From the NCBI GenBank assembly GCA_964495075.1, contig CAZBUJ010000007.1, positions 58,363-122,362 of the forward strand: DNA of 64,000 bases. Direction: 5' to 3'. A program made the position numbers and the translations under genes. The notes under the pieces are model-generated. The model was not told where the DNA came from. It saw only the letters and a list, made by a program, of their open reading frames with translations, and searched no databases. This DNA is from JAFGJQ01 sp964495075 (GTDB lineage: Bacteria > Planctomycetota > Phycisphaerae > UBA1845). Every line of letters begins with the position of its first letter. The first letter of the stretch is position 1. Shown here in pieces: positions 44,843 to 54,047 of this stretch.

Positions 44843-45403
44843 TTACTTGACCATCGCCAGCAACTTCTTGAACCGGTTCGTGCCAGACACGTGGCACAGC
44901 TCGAACAGGACCGCTTCCACCGTGGTGATGTGGGCCCCGCACTGCTGCATCCGGGTCAACGCAATGTCCAGGTCGAGGTCGTTGCGAGAGCCGACCGCAT
45001 CCGCGCACACGAAGACCTGGTAATCCATCGACAGCAGATCGAGCACCGTCTGCGAAACGCACACGTGCCCCTCGATCCCCGTCACGATCACCTGCGGCCG
45101 ATCGATCTCCGCCAGGCGGGCCTTCATCGGCGCGTCGGCGCACACGCTGAACGTCGACTTCTCCATGACCGCCACGTTCGCCTCGGCCAGCGGGCCGGCC
45201 ACGATGTCGTGGGTGCTGCCCAGCCCCCTGGCGTACTGGACCGTCGCCATGATCGGCAGCTCGAACAGATGGGCACCGCGCACGAGCCGGGCCGCGGCGG
45301 CCAACACCTCCTCCGAGCCCTCGATGTGCGGCAGCAGCACCGTCTGCAAATCGATCACGAGAAGCATCGCGCGATCGACGTCGACCTTCATCGCATTGAG
45401 CAT
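44843..45403 (-). CDS. isochorismatase-family cysteine hydrolase
   Basis: From the ATG at 45403, with AAAGGA upstream, the 186-residue protein shows the catalytic triad of the cysteine-hydrolase family: Asp in MLLVIDLQTVLLP, Lys in AVMEKSTFSVC, and the nucleophilic Cys in VTGIEGHVCVSQTVLDLL, where the cis-peptide GIEGHVC loop is typical. Relatives act as nicotinamidases, isochorismatases or YcaC-like enzymes; the GIEGHVC form and the short length are closest to the YcaC-type. It is a soluble cytoplasmic protein. The substrate is not assignable. Confidence 0.85.
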   Translation of the reverse strand: MLNAMKVDVDRAMLLVIDLQTVLLPHIEGSEEVLAAAARLVRGAHLFELPIMATVQYARGLGSTHDIVAGPLAEANVAVMEKSTFSVCADAPMKARLAEIDRPQVIVTGIEGHVCVSQTVLDLLSMDYQVFVCADAVGSRNDLDLDIALTRMQQCGAHITTVEAVLFELCHVSGTNRFKKLLAMVK

Positions 45404-45572
45404 CGATCCTGTCCTTTCGTCGAATCCGGCACCCCGACCGGCGCAGACGGATCCGCGGGCCACGGCAAGCCGGGCTCGCGCCCGCATCGGCACCGGCCGA
45501 GTGGGAGATTTGACCGCGCCCGCCGAAGGATTGCAAACCGCGGCGGCGCCGAGCGACCCGCCCACCGCCGCG

Positions 45573-48374
45573 TCACGCGTCGGACGCCAACCGCTGCTCG
45601 TTTACCCGCTCCAGCGCATCGAACTGCTCGCGGAGACGCGGACCCCCCATCGACGAATCCAGGACCCGGTGCTGGCGGATGACCTTCAGAATCCCCGACG
45701 GCTCGGCCCCCAACTCCGTGCGGCACTGCAGGTCGCGGAGCAGCGAGCGCCACCACGTGCGGGGTCGATCCGACGTCCCCCGGACGATGCGATTGAACAG
45801 CGGCATCGCCTCCTCGTATCGACCCACGCGAAACAGGGCCTCCGCCCGACCGGAGATCGCCCGCTGATCGGTCGGTAGGCCGCCGTTCCGCTCGCTGTCC
45901 AGGTCCAGACACCGGCCGAACAACTCCAGCGCCGTCTCCACCTCGCCCGACCGCAGGTACGACTCGGCGAGTTGAAGGTCGACCGCGTACAGGCTCGCCG
46001 ACGGCAACGGCGGGTCACGCTCAACCGCCCATTCCCGGATCTGCCGCGCCAGCATGAGCGCGGATCGCGCCTTGGCGTCGGCGTCCTCCCTCCGACCGGC
46101 CGCGTCCAACCGGTCGATCTCCTCGCGGATCGAGTCGAACAGCCCCTGCAACGTGGCCCCTGCGTTGACCGGGTCGGAGTGCACGTATCGCGGGATCACC
46201 GCTTCGGCCTCGCCCAACCGGCCAACCGCCTCCAACGCGATCACCCGCACCCGGAGCACGCGACCGATCAACACTTTCTCGCCCGGAAAGCGGTCCGTGT
46301 ATCCGTCGAGCACCGCGAGGGCCGTCTCAGGCTGATCCACACCGGGCAGAATGTACACCTCGCCCGCGTCCGCCAGGGCCCGGGCCTCCAGCCGGCGCAG
46401 CGTCTTGACGTCCTGGGCGTCGGGCAGCGCCTTCGCGACGGCGTCGGAGAGCCGTCCCACCGCCGCCGTCACCTCGACAGCGCTCCGCCGGATGCGCTCC
46501 GCGTCCGGCCCGGGGCTCGCGGCTTGCCGTTTGACGGCCTCGGTCCAACAGCGGACCGCGGCCGCCAACGCCTCGAAGTAGTTCTCGTGCCCCTCGTGGA
46601 CGCGGGCATATTCCGCGGCGGCCTCCGGCAGCCGCCCCAACTCCTCCAGCGTCTGGGCGAAAAAGAACTGCCAGTACCGCGCCGCGTCGGCGTGCCCGTA
46701 CCGAGTGGTCACCGTCCGCAGCGCGCCCAGGTACAGCGTCTGCACTTCTTTCCGCCCTCGCAACGTCGGGTCGCGATACAGCTCCGAGGCCAGTTGAACC
46801 GCGTTCAGGGCCGCCATCTCCGCACGCCCGAACTGCGGAAAGTCCCGCCCGATCTCGAGAAACCGTTCCGCGGCCTCGCGCCGCTGACCGCGGTGGTAGT
46901 GAGCGACGGCCAGGTTGAAAAGCACCTCGGGCCGGTACCGCGCCGGAATCGGATCCGGGCCCGACAACACCATCTGGGCCAGGCGGATCGCCCGGTCGAG
47001 CACCTGCGCCCGCTGGTCGACCAGAGCGTCACGATCCTCGGACGTCGCGGCCGCCTGACCCTGACTCAGCGCGGTGATGCGGGATTGCAGCTCCGCCGCC
47101 CGCCGCAAGAGTCCCGCCAGCAAGGCGCACTTCTCGATCGGCGGGAGTGAATCGATCTCGTCGTCCGCGCTGAGCTGATCGAACAGGGCGGCGTACACCT
47201 CATCGCGATACGCGCTGTTCTCGTCGGCGAGCCCTTCCAGCGCGTCGGCCGCCCGGTCGCGATACCGTTGGGCCTGCTCCGTATTGCCGGTCCGCTCCGC
47301 CCGTTTCGCCTGTTCACGCCAGATGGACCGCTCGAGCAGTCCGATCAGCAGGTTGATCTGAAAGTCGCCGGCCGCGTTCAAGCCGACGTGCTCGCGGAAG
47401 TCCTCGAGCCGGTCCAGGGCCGCATCGAAGGCATGGCTGTCGCGGAGGGCCCGCACTCGTTCGAGCATGGCCAGTGTGACCACCCATTGCAGCGATTGGC
47501 GCTCGCCAGGGTCGGGAATGGTGGACACGGTGGCGATCGCGCTGTTGAGCAGTACGACCGCCTGATCGTAGTCGTGCAGCAGGCGCAGCGACATTCCGGC
47601 CAACAACTGGGCCTGGGCCTGCACGTGCGACGTCTCGTGCGGCGTGGCCAGCGCCCCGTTCGGCTCCCGGAGCTCTTTGAGTAGCTGCCGCAGTTCGCCC
47701 TCGCGGTACGGATCGGTCTCCGCACGGGCGAGGGCGAGATAGAACGTGGCCCACCACCGCAGGTAATCCGCCTGCGGCTGCATCTGCTCGACCTTGTCGA
47801 TGTACCCGCGGGCTTCGAGGCGCTCGTAGTCGCGAACGCTCATCTTGTCCAGCCGTTCGAGTTCCTTCTGCACGCCCGACATCAGGTATCCGATCTCTTC
47901 CAGCCCGCGGCCCGCTTTCTGCAGCACGCGCTCGCGATCCTCGTCGGTGCCGCTGCCGTAGAGAATCCGCAGGCAGTGCGGTTCGGCGTGCCGGTGCACC
48001 ATCGAACGGATGTACTCCAACCGCCAGTCCAGCCGCCTCAGGTCCTCGGGGTATTGACGCACCAGGTGCAGCAGGATCTCGTCGGCCGACTGCAGCGCCG
48101 CTCGCCGCTCCTCTTCCGACCGCGTGGCGTCCGCGTGCTGGGCGAGCTTCAACTCCCGGCGCAACAGCAATGCGTCGATGGCGTCGGCGGGCGGATACTC
48201 GGACAGGTAGAATTCGAGAAGGTCGGTCAGCCCGCGCTCCTGCAGACCCTGGCGAAAGATGGCGTCGCTCAGACGTGCCGCCTCCGGTTCGTCGTCCGAC
48301 GCTCCCTGCACGATCGGCACCACGGCGAGAAACCCCAGCACGAAACGGCACAGAAACGCCTGGTCAACGAACAC
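45573..48374 (-). CDS. secreted TPR-repeat protein of an ExbB/ExbD cluster
   Basis: A 933-residue protein with an N-terminal signal-like segment (LCRFVLGFLAVVPIVQG) and then many TPR-like helical repeats (for example HYHRGQRREAAERFLEIGRD and GRAEALFRVGRYEEAMPLFN). The GTG at 48374 has a strong AGGAGGG 5-10 bases upstream and lies 2 bases after the exbD stop. It therefore belongs to the VWA/TPR/ExbB/ExbD/ExbD cluster and is predicted to be periplasmic. No catalytic motif was seen; its role is inferred to be protein binding within that system. Confidence 0.82.
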   Translation of the reverse strand: MFVDQAFLCRFVLGFLAVVPIVQGASDDEPEAARLSDAIFRQGLQERGLTDLLEFYLSEYPPADAIDALLLRRELKLAQHADATRSEEERRAALQSADEILLHLVRQYPEDLRRLDWRLEYIRSMVHRHAEPHCLRILYGSGTDEDRERVLQKAGRGLEEIGYLMSGVQKELERLDKMSVRDYERLEARGYIDKVEQMQPQADYLRWWATFYLALARAETDPYREGELRQLLKELREPNGALATPHETSHVQAQAQLLAGMSLRLLHDYDQAVVLLNSAIATVSTIPDPGERQSLQWVVTLAMLERVRALRDSHAFDAALDRLEDFREHVGLNAAGDFQINLLIGLLERSIWREQAKRAERTGNTEQAQRYRDRAADALEGLADENSAYRDEVYAALFDQLSADDEIDSLPPIEKCALLAGLLRRAAELQSRITALSQGQAAATSEDRDALVDQRAQVLDRAIRLAQMVLSGPDPIPARYRPEVLFNLAVAHYHRGQRREAAERFLEIGRDFPQFGRAEMAALNAVQLASELYRDPTLRGRKEVQTLYLGALRTVTTRYGHADAARYWQFFFAQTLEELGRLPEAAAEYARVHEGHENYFEALAAAVRCWTEAVKRQAASPGPDAERIRRSAVEVTAAVGRLSDAVAKALPDAQDVKTLRRLEARALADAGEVYILPGVDQPETALAVLDGYTDRFPGEKVLIGRVLRVRVIALEAVGRLGEAEAVIPRYVHSDPVNAGATLQGLFDSIREEIDRLDAAGRREDADAKARSALMLARQIREWAVERDPPLPSASLYAVDLQLAESYLRSGEVETALELFGRCLDLDSERNGGLPTDQRAISGRAEALFRVGRYEEAMPLFNRIVRGTSDRPRTWWRSLLRDLQCRTELGAEPSGILKVIRQHRVLDSSMGGPRLREQFDALERVNEQRLASDA

Positions 48375-48376
48375 CG

Positions 48377-48877
48377 TTAGCCCTCCTGACGGCCGAACGC
48401 GATGTTCTTGCACCGCGCACGCAGGGCCGCGTTCCATGCATCGACGGCCAGGTCCCACGGAGCATCCGGATCGATCACCAGCACCACCGGCGTCTCCTCG
48501 TCAAACCCCTCGTTCTCGCGGATGGCGACGAGAAAGTCCGTCAACTCGGCGAAGGTCGTCGGCTGCGACGCGAAGTTGTCGATCTGGATCAGGTAGTCGG
48601 TGATCGACGGGCCCGTGGTCGCCAACCGCACGATGATCGGGCTGATCGGGAGTGCCACCGACGGGACGCCGCGATCCTTCGGCAGATTGGCCCCGAGCAC
48701 GCCCTCCGCCCGCTGAAACGTCGTGGTGAGCAGAAAAAAGATCAGCAGCAGAAACGTCACGTCGATCATCGGGGCGAGGTTGAGCGACATGCGCACCCCG
48801 CCCGCCCGCCGCAGACCCGCCGTTCGACGAGGCCGCCGGCCGACGACCCGCTCGCCCGATTGTCCGAAGGATACCAT
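48377..48877 (-). CDS. ExbD/TolR-type biopolymer transporter subunit (second copy)
   Basis: A 166-residue member of the ExbD/TolR family, which with ExbB/TolQ uses proton flow to drive processes at the outer membrane. It has the essential aspartate in the single membrane helix (LAPMIDVTFLLLIFFLLTTT) and a periplasmic domain. The N-terminal basic stretch RRPRRTAGLRRAGG is cytoplasmic. It is separated from the first exbD copy by 6 bases and is followed by the TPR gene. Confidence 0.92.
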   Translation of the reverse strand: MVSFGQSGERVVGRRPRRTAGLRRAGGVRMSLNLAPMIDVTFLLLIFFLLTTTFQRAEGVLGANLPKDRGVPSVALPISPIIVRLATTGPSITDYLIQIDNFASQPTTFAELTDFLVAIRENEGFDEETPVVLVIDPDAPWDLAVDAWNAALRARCKNIAFGRQEG

Positions 48878-48883
48878 CGCGGC

Positions 48884-49345
48884 CTAGCGCCTCTCGCCCA
48901 CGTGTGCCACCAGCCGCAGCTGCTCGATCTTGTTGTCACTGACGATCTGCATCGCCCGCCGCACGTCCGCGAACGGCAATCGTCGATCCGCCCGGATCAC
49001 CACGATCATCTTGCGGCGGCGCTCCTCGGACGCCACCTTCGCCTTGGCCAGCCGGGCAGAGATCTGGTCCAGCGATTCGGGCGGGTTCGGGCCGATGCGG
49101 TACGTCACCTCGGGCCCGATCGGCGTGTCCACCAGTTGGCAGTTGATGATCACGCGATCGCGAAGCTTGACCTGCCTGGCCTGGCTCTGGAATGGGTTCG
49201 GCAACTCCATCGGCACGTTCTCGGCCGTCGCGAAGTTGCTGACCAGCATGAAGAAAATGATCAGCAGGAACACGACGTCGATCATCGGCGTCATGTTGAT
49301 CCCGACGTCGCGTCGCTGCCGGGGGCGTTGTACGCGGCCGACCAT
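48884..49345 (-). CDS. ExbD/TolR-type biopolymer transporter subunit (first copy)
   Basis: A 153-residue ExbD/TolR family protein with the helix MTPMIDVVFLLIIFFMLVSN carrying the conserved Asp, and a periplasmic domain with VIRADRRLPFADVRRAMQIV. It is 10 bases downstream of the ExbB-like gene. Two different ExbD copies in a row are common in planctomycete-like clusters and could form a mixed dimer with one ExbB pentamer. Confidence 0.93.
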   Translation of the reverse strand: MVGRVQRPRQRRDVGINMTPMIDVVFLLIIFFMLVSNFATAENVPMELPNPFQSQARQVKLRDRVIINCQLVDTPIGPEVTYRIGPNPPESLDQISARLAKAKVASEERRRKMIVVIRADRRLPFADVRRAMQIVSDNKIEQLRLVAHVGERR

Positions 49346-49355
49346 CGCCCGCCTC

Positions 49356-50162
49356 CTACACCAACGGCGCCGGTTGGACCGACGGCGGCGTATACGCTTC
49401 CGGGCCGGCCGGTGCCTCCGCCGCCTGGTCCGGCTTCAACGCCCCGAGCAACCGCTCACAAGTCAGCGCGCACTCCGCCGAGAGCAGCTCGATGCGGTTG
49501 CGGAACAGCGCGAAGATGCTGAGGGCCGGGATCGCCACCAGCAGGCCCCAGAACGTGGTGACCAGGGCGACCGAAATGTCGTCGGCCATCCGGGCCGGTT
49601 CGGGAATGCCGCCCGCCGCACTGATCGACGCGAAGACGCGAATCAACCCGTACACCGTTCCGAACAGCCCGATCATCGGGCTGATGCTGCCGATGATGTT
49701 CAGATACTCGATCTTGCGGTACAACCGGGCCGCCCGCTCCTCCACCGCTTCCTCGATCGCCCGCTCCATCGCGGCAAAACCATGCGACGCCTCCCGCATC
49801 GCCGTATGCACGACGTACCCCAGCATGCTGCCGTCCTCGGTCGCGAGCTTGACCGCGTCGACGTACCGGCGGTTCTTGAGGTGCTCGCCGAGCGACCGCC
49901 CCAATGCGTCCGGCAGCAGCGTCGCACGCCGAATCGACACGCTGTGCTCGATCACCAGGGCCAGCGTCGCCACCGACAGCGGGATCAGGATGACCCAGGT
50001 GATCACACCGCCATCGACCACGAAGTGGTCGAACAACCTGCCGGCCGCCCCGGTCGGGGCGGCTTCCGCCGCGGACGGGTCTTGCTGGGCGACGGCGGTG
50101 GAAGCACCCATCGCAACCAGAATCAGAATCAACGCCACCGGTAGGGTCCGCCCTCGTCTCAC
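49356..50162 (-). CDS. MotA/TolQ/ExbB proton-channel protein
   Basis: A 268-residue ExbB/TolQ family protein with a cleavable signal peptide (LPVALILILVAMGASTAVAQ) and three later membrane segments, including IGSISPMIGLFGTVYGLIRV and VALVTTFWGLLVAIPALSIF, the conserved channel helices. I chose the GTG at 50162 because GAGGAG lies 7 bases upstream and the signal peptide begins there; the frame continues far upstream without similarity. It should make the proton channel for the two ExbD proteins. Confidence 0.9.
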   Translation of the reverse strand: MRRGRTLPVALILILVAMGASTAVAQQDPSAAEAAPTGAAGRLFDHFVVDGGVITWVILIPLSVATLALVIEHSVSIRRATLLPDALGRSLGEHLKNRRYVDAVKLATEDGSMLGYVVHTAMREASHGFAAMERAIEEAVEERAARLYRKIEYLNIIGSISPMIGLFGTVYGLIRVFASISAAGGIPEPARMADDISVALVTTFWGLLVAIPALSIFALFRNRIELLSAECALTCERLLGALKPDQAAEAPAGPEAYTPPSVQPAPLV

Positions 50163-50230
50163 GCCTGCTCTCCTCGTCCACGACCTCACGCCAACCGACT
50201 CACCGCTCCCCGCCCGGAATCCGGGGCCCG

Positions 50231-51307
50231 TCACGCCGTCAACCGCTTCAACATCGTCCGTGCCGCCGCTCGTGTCGAGTCCGACACGTCCGTACGGTCC
50301 AGACATTCGCGCAATAACTGGACGGCCTGGCTCGGGCGCTCGATCTGTTCGTGCACGCGAGCCGCCCAGAGAAGGGCATCGCCGGCCAGGGCATCCTTCG
50401 GATAGTGGACGGCCACCCGCATGAACACGAGCCCCGCCCGCATGAAGTCCTTCGCTTTGCCGGACTCCGTCGCCTCCATATACATCGCCCGCCCCTTCAG
50501 CATCAGCAACGCGGGGAGCAGCGCGTCGGACGCGGATTGGATCAGCCGGTCGGCCGCCTCCACCACGTCCGCTCGCCGCCGCTGCTCGAGCAACATCTCC
50601 AACGCCTTGACTTGCAGCGCGAGGGACGGGTCGGCGGGCCGATCGGACGTGCTCACCGACGCCGACAGAAACGCGATTTCCCGGGCCATCCCCGCCGCCT
50701 CTCTCGGGTCCACCCGCTCGAGCACGGCGAACCGAAGCAACCGGAGCACGGTCGCCGAATAATCGTCGCCGTGCCGTGCGATGGCGGCGTCGATGCGACC
50801 GAGGGTCCGACTCGTTTCCGCATCCGCCTCCCCGGGAATGCTCGTCGGCATCATGCGAGCCGCCACCAGCGGCATTTCCTCCACCAGGTGAATGAACTGC
50901 ACGATCGCCTTGTCGAACTGGCCCGCCCGGTCCCGTGCCTGGTACAACCGCACCCGCACGAGCGGAACCCACGCGTCGTCGGCGCCCCGCAACGCACGTT
51001 CGTACCGAACCGCGGCCGGCACCGGCTGACTGCGGGCAAGGTAGTCCTCCGCTTCGTTGAAGTTCTTCAGTCCGACCACGCTGTCGATCAGGATCCGGTC
51101 CACGTCCTGAACGGGGTAGGTGTGAAGAACGCGGTCCGGGGTGCGGAACGTCAAATCGCCGTCACGGAACGACACGACCTTGCCCCGCGGATGGCTCTCC
51201 GACTTCGTCTCAATCTGGTCCGCGCCCGCCGCCGCACACCACGCCCCCGCCCACAAAATCACGGCGACGGACAATCGGCACGCCGCGTGTCCCGGCCGCT
51301 CAATCAA
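50231..51307 (-). CDS. TPR-type secreted protein upstream of ExbB
   Basis: A 358-residue protein with a signal-like segment near the start (LSVAVILWAGAWCAAAGA), a short beta-rich stretch (GKVVSFRDGDLTFRTPDRVL) and then helical TPR-like repeats. The likely start is the TTG at 51307, whose Shine-Dalgarno GAGGA is inside the end of the VWA gene, giving an 8-base overlap with it. It probably acts in the periplasm with the ExbB/ExbD system. No family name is recognised. Confidence 0.72.
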   Translation of the reverse strand: MIERPGHAACRLSVAVILWAGAWCAAAGADQIETKSESHPRGKVVSFRDGDLTFRTPDRVLHTYPVQDVDRILIDSVVGLKNFNEAEDYLARSQPVPAAVRYERALRGADDAWVPLVRVRLYQARDRAGQFDKAIVQFIHLVEEMPLVAARMMPTSIPGEADAETSRTLGRIDAAIARHGDDYSATVLRLLRFAVLERVDPREAAGMAREIAFLSASVSTSDRPADPSLALQVKALEMLLEQRRRADVVEAADRLIQSASDALLPALLMLKGRAMYMEATESGKAKDFMRAGLVFMRVAVHYPKDALAGDALLWAARVHEQIERPSQAVQLLRECLDRTDVSDSTRAAARTMLKRLTA

Positions 51308-52301
51308 ACAGCTCGTCCTCGGACACATATCGGAAATTCCCCCGGTGCTCGCGGGCGATCGTCTCCAGCAACTCGGCCCCATGCCGGTCCACGTACGCAA
51401 TCGTGAATATACGAACCTTGCGGCCCGGGTTGAGTTTGTCGAGCAGGTTCAGGACCTCGGCCGCCATCGGGATCACACCGTCCGACAGAAAATAGACCAA
51501 ATCCGGCTTGACGGCAAACGCCCGCTCCAACGCGCCGAGCGGATTCGTACTTCCCGCCGCCTCCACGCCATCAATAAACGCTAACGCGTCCGCCTTGCGG
51601 GCCGTCGTCGCGCTGACCAGCTTGCGCGGCGGGTTCTCCACGGGATGCTGGGCGTCGTTGTAGAAGACGATGTGGAACCGCTGACTGCGGCGCAAGGACT
51701 GGATCGAGCGCTTCAACTCCTTCTTCACGCCGTCCATCGTCTCGAACATCGAACCCGACCGGTCCACCACGTACACGATACGACGGGCGCCCCGGGCCTT
51801 CCCGCCGATCCCGAAAAACGTCGGACCGCTTTCGTCACTGCCCACACGCAGCCCGATCCGCGAGAGATCACCGCTCCCCGCCCCGATCCCGATGATCGAC
51901 AGGTCCAAACGATGCTCCGTCGGCGTCTGCGACATCATCTCGAACTTCTTCGGCTCGAGACGCAGCGATTCCTCACGCAACGCCGTCGTCTTCGTCATGA
52001 ACTCCGGCGATGCGTTCACTTCCACCCGTGGCTCCAACTGCTGGATCAGATCGCTGTGCGGAATGGGCAGGTCTTCCGGCAGCACGACCAGACCCGAAAG
52101 CCACGGCACCGCGAACATCACCACGAAGAGTGTCACATGACCGGCAATGGAGAGAACCCACGCCAGCAGAACCGCCGACGCGGTCAGGGACTCCGCACCG
52201 CGGCGAACCGGCGGAACGGGCGGTCCCGGCGCACGGGGGGTCTCCACCCCGGACGTCGCCGCGGACGTCTCGGTCGAATCATCGGGGCGGCGGGAGGACA
52301 T
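51300..52301 (-). CDS. VWA-domain membrane protein heading the ExbB/ExbD cluster
   Basis: A 333-residue protein with a polar N-terminus, one membrane helix near residues 43-72 (AVLLAWVLSIAGHVTLFVVM), and a von Willebrand A domain in the C-terminal half with the metal-site motif IVYVVDRSGSM and the later threonine/serine elements (GSTNPLGALERA, YFLSDG). VWA domains bind partner proteins through a metal ion. It is the first gene of the VWA-TPR-ExbB-ExbD-ExbD-TPR cluster. A good promoter lies 140 bases upstream. AGGAGA precedes the ATG. Confidence 0.85.
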   Translation of the reverse strand: MSSRRPDDSTETSAATSGVETPRAPGPPVPPVRRGAESLTASAVLLAWVLSIAGHVTLFVVMFAVPWLSGLVVLPEDLPIPHSDLIQQLEPRVEVNASPEFMTKTTALREESLRLEPKKFEMMSQTPTEHRLDLSIIGIGAGSGDLSRIGLRVGSDESGPTFFGIGGKARGARRIVYVVDRSGSMFETMDGVKKELKRSIQSLRRSQRFHIVFYNDAQHPVENPPRKLVSATTARKADALAFIDGVEAAGSTNPLGALERAFAVKPDLVYFLSDGVIPMAAEVLNLLDKLNPGRKVRIFTIAYVDRHGAELLETIAREHRGNFRYVSEDELFD

Positions 52302-52440
52302 CGGGTGCGCATCTCCTGTCCTGTAGGAAGGCGGATTGCTGCCCGTCCAGGCGGATGCGACCGTGACCGGTCGATCCGGAACCCCTCCTGGCTAGACCGG
52401 CCGGACACCGAGAGCAAGGTCGACGCCGACCGTCGATCCT

Positions 52441-52469
52441 AGTGTAGGTGCGACGGAAGCGGAGGTCAA
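52441..52469 (-). promoter_or_regulatory. candidate promoter of the VWA/ExbB/ExbD cluster
   Basis: The minus strand reads TTGACC, a 17-base spacer and TACACT, giving 5 of 6 and 4 of 6 consensus matches. The predicted leader to the VWA gene is about 130 bases. The call rests on consensus only, but the spacing is ideal and the location is correct. Confidence 0.5.
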
Positions 52470-52529
52470 TCTCACGGCACCCGCGGCGGTCTGTGGGAAA
52501 GCCCGCGGGTCAACACGCCACCACCGAAT

Positions 52530-53081
52530 CTACAGACCGCAGAGCGTAATCCTGGGGTACGGACGGGCGACCGCCTCCGTCGGAGCCATCTCGCCATCAT
52601 GCAACAGACCGGCAAAGTAGGCCTCCACCCGCGCCCGCCATGCCCGCACGTCGATTCCCATGAACACGGGATCCCGTTGCGCCTCGACGACGACCTGGAG
52701 GTTGGCGTCCACCCGGCGCAGCAGCGTCTCGGCGGCCCCGGGCTTGCCCATGTGGCAGATCAGATGACAGGCCGCAACCTGGATCAGCCCCTTGAGGAAA
52801 CGGCCCTGGGCACCCGCCCGAGGCGTGAGCTGCCACAGACTCTCCCACGCCTCGTGGGCCTCCCACCAGTAGCGATGGTTGTAAAGATCGCACCCGAACA
52901 GGTACGTGTCACTCGTGCGCCAGTCGGCCGCCGACCGATAGGGGATTTCGGGTTCCGGGGCCCCGGGTGGCAGATAGCTGTGCCCGGCCGGATCCCAGCG
53001 CGGATGGGGGGACACCCCCGGCACGAACGAGTACGGTGGGAAAGGACGCTGAGTGTAGCGCGGCGCCGAGTCCGACGACAT
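52530..53081 (-). CDS. DUF309 domain protein
   Basis: A 183-residue protein with the DUF309 signature: the Tyr/His-rich helix FGCDLYNHRYWWEAHEAWES followed by LW and later FLKGLIQVAACHLICHMG. DUF309 proteins are small helical proteins of unknown function found in many bacteria, including cyanobacteria and planctomycetes. The N-terminal 50 residues are Pro/Tyr-rich and probably disordered. No membrane segment. It is single, not in an obvious operon. Confidence 0.85.
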   Translation of the reverse strand: MSSDSAPRYTQRPFPPYSFVPGVSPHPRWDPAGHSYLPPGAPEPEIPYRSAADWRTSDTYLFGCDLYNHRYWWEAHEAWESLWQLTPRAGAQGRFLKGLIQVAACHLICHMGKPGAAETLLRRVDANLQVVVEAQRDPVFMGIDVRAWRARVEAYFAGLLHDGEMAPTEAVARPYPRITLCGL

Positions 53082-53132
53082 GCCGCCATCTTAATCACTC
53101 GGCGCCGATTCGAAAGGTGGCGGGCGCAGCGG

Positions 53133-53747
53133 TCAGAACGCCTCCTCGGTCCCGTCCAACGTCGTGCCCGATAACGGCTGGATCGACCAGTCCGCCGCCG
53201 GCAGACCGGACTCGTCGGTGTACACCCTGGCCGATATCACCGAGTCGCACTCGTAACCGACGCCCAACGAACCCTGCTCGAACTCGTACGGCCCGACGAC
53301 GGCCAGCGTCTGCTCGCCGACCAGCGGAATCTCCACCACCACCGCCACCATCACCGAAACCGATTCCGGGCACGCCGCTTCCGCCACAATGTCGAACGGA
53401 TTAAGCGCCCGGGTCCCCCGCAGACGGTTCGTCACGTCGTTGCCGTAGTCCATGTCGATGGAAATCCGGATGGAGGCATTCACCAAGTTCGACACCGCCG
53501 CCGGGATAGTGATGTTGGCCAGTTGCTGGGCTTCGGCAAACGTCACCTCGTTCACCAGTTCAATCGCGATCCGGCCTGTTTCGTCGATGCCTTTCGGCGT
53601 CGGAATATCCGGGAACCCGTTGCCGTTCTCGTCCGGCAGCGAACTGAGACGGTCCAGGACGCCCACGTTGTTCCCGTTGGGCGAAACGCCGCATCCGGCC
53701 AGCAGAATCGACACCACCGACACCGACACCGTCAGCATCCTCCGCAT
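53133..53747 (-). CDS. putative lipoprotein of unknown function
   Basis: From the ATG at 53747, with AGGAGG 7-12 bases upstream, the product has 204 residues starting with a signal peptide whose lipobox is ILLAGCGVS, so the cysteine near residue 19 should be lipidated. The mature part is beta-rich with acidic patches and the phrase DENGNGFPDIPTPKGIDETG, which resembles calcium-loop-like repeats. I recognise no family. It is likely attached to a membrane facing the periplasm or outside. Confidence 0.75.
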   Translation of the reverse strand: MRRMLTVSVSVVSILLAGCGVSPNGNNVGVLDRLSSLPDENGNGFPDIPTPKGIDETGRIAIELVNEVTFAEAQQLANITIPAAVSNLVNASIRISIDMDYGNDVTNRLRGTRALNPFDIVAEAACPESVSVMVAVVVEIPLVGEQTLAVVGPYEFEQGSLGVGYECDSVISARVYTDESGLPAADWSIQPLSGTTLDGTEEAF

Positions 53748-54047
53748 CGCCTGGTCCTCCTGTGCAAGACCGCAGTCGTTCGTTTCGGCGAGGCCCACGC
53801 GCAACTCAACCGCCCCCGCCGACCCTATTCTCCGGGGAGCCATCCGTCCGACGACCCCTGAAATTCTTCGGGACCTCCACCGAATCACTTGAACTCTTCC
53901 TGATTCGAGGCGAACGCCCCACTGGCGGGACACGGCGGGTCCCCTAATGACGCGGGTGGTGCGTAATCGCTTACCTGGCAACGTGTTGGCGACGCACCCC
54001 GGCCATCGCTGGCCCGACCGGCGGCCGCCGTCGCCCCGCCAGTCCGG
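53748..54047. other. 300-base gap between the lipoprotein gene and the ABC permease gene
   Basis: No gene is supported in this gap. It holds no clear terminator for the permease operon. A sigma-54-like element on the plus strand at 53976-53990 points at no plus-strand gene and is probably chance. Nothing else stands out. Confidence 0.35.

Noticed and set aside
53976..53990. TGGCAACGTGTTGGC on the plus strand, with sigma-54 spacing.
   Set aside because: It points to no plus-strand gene; the next one is 5 kb away. Likely chance.
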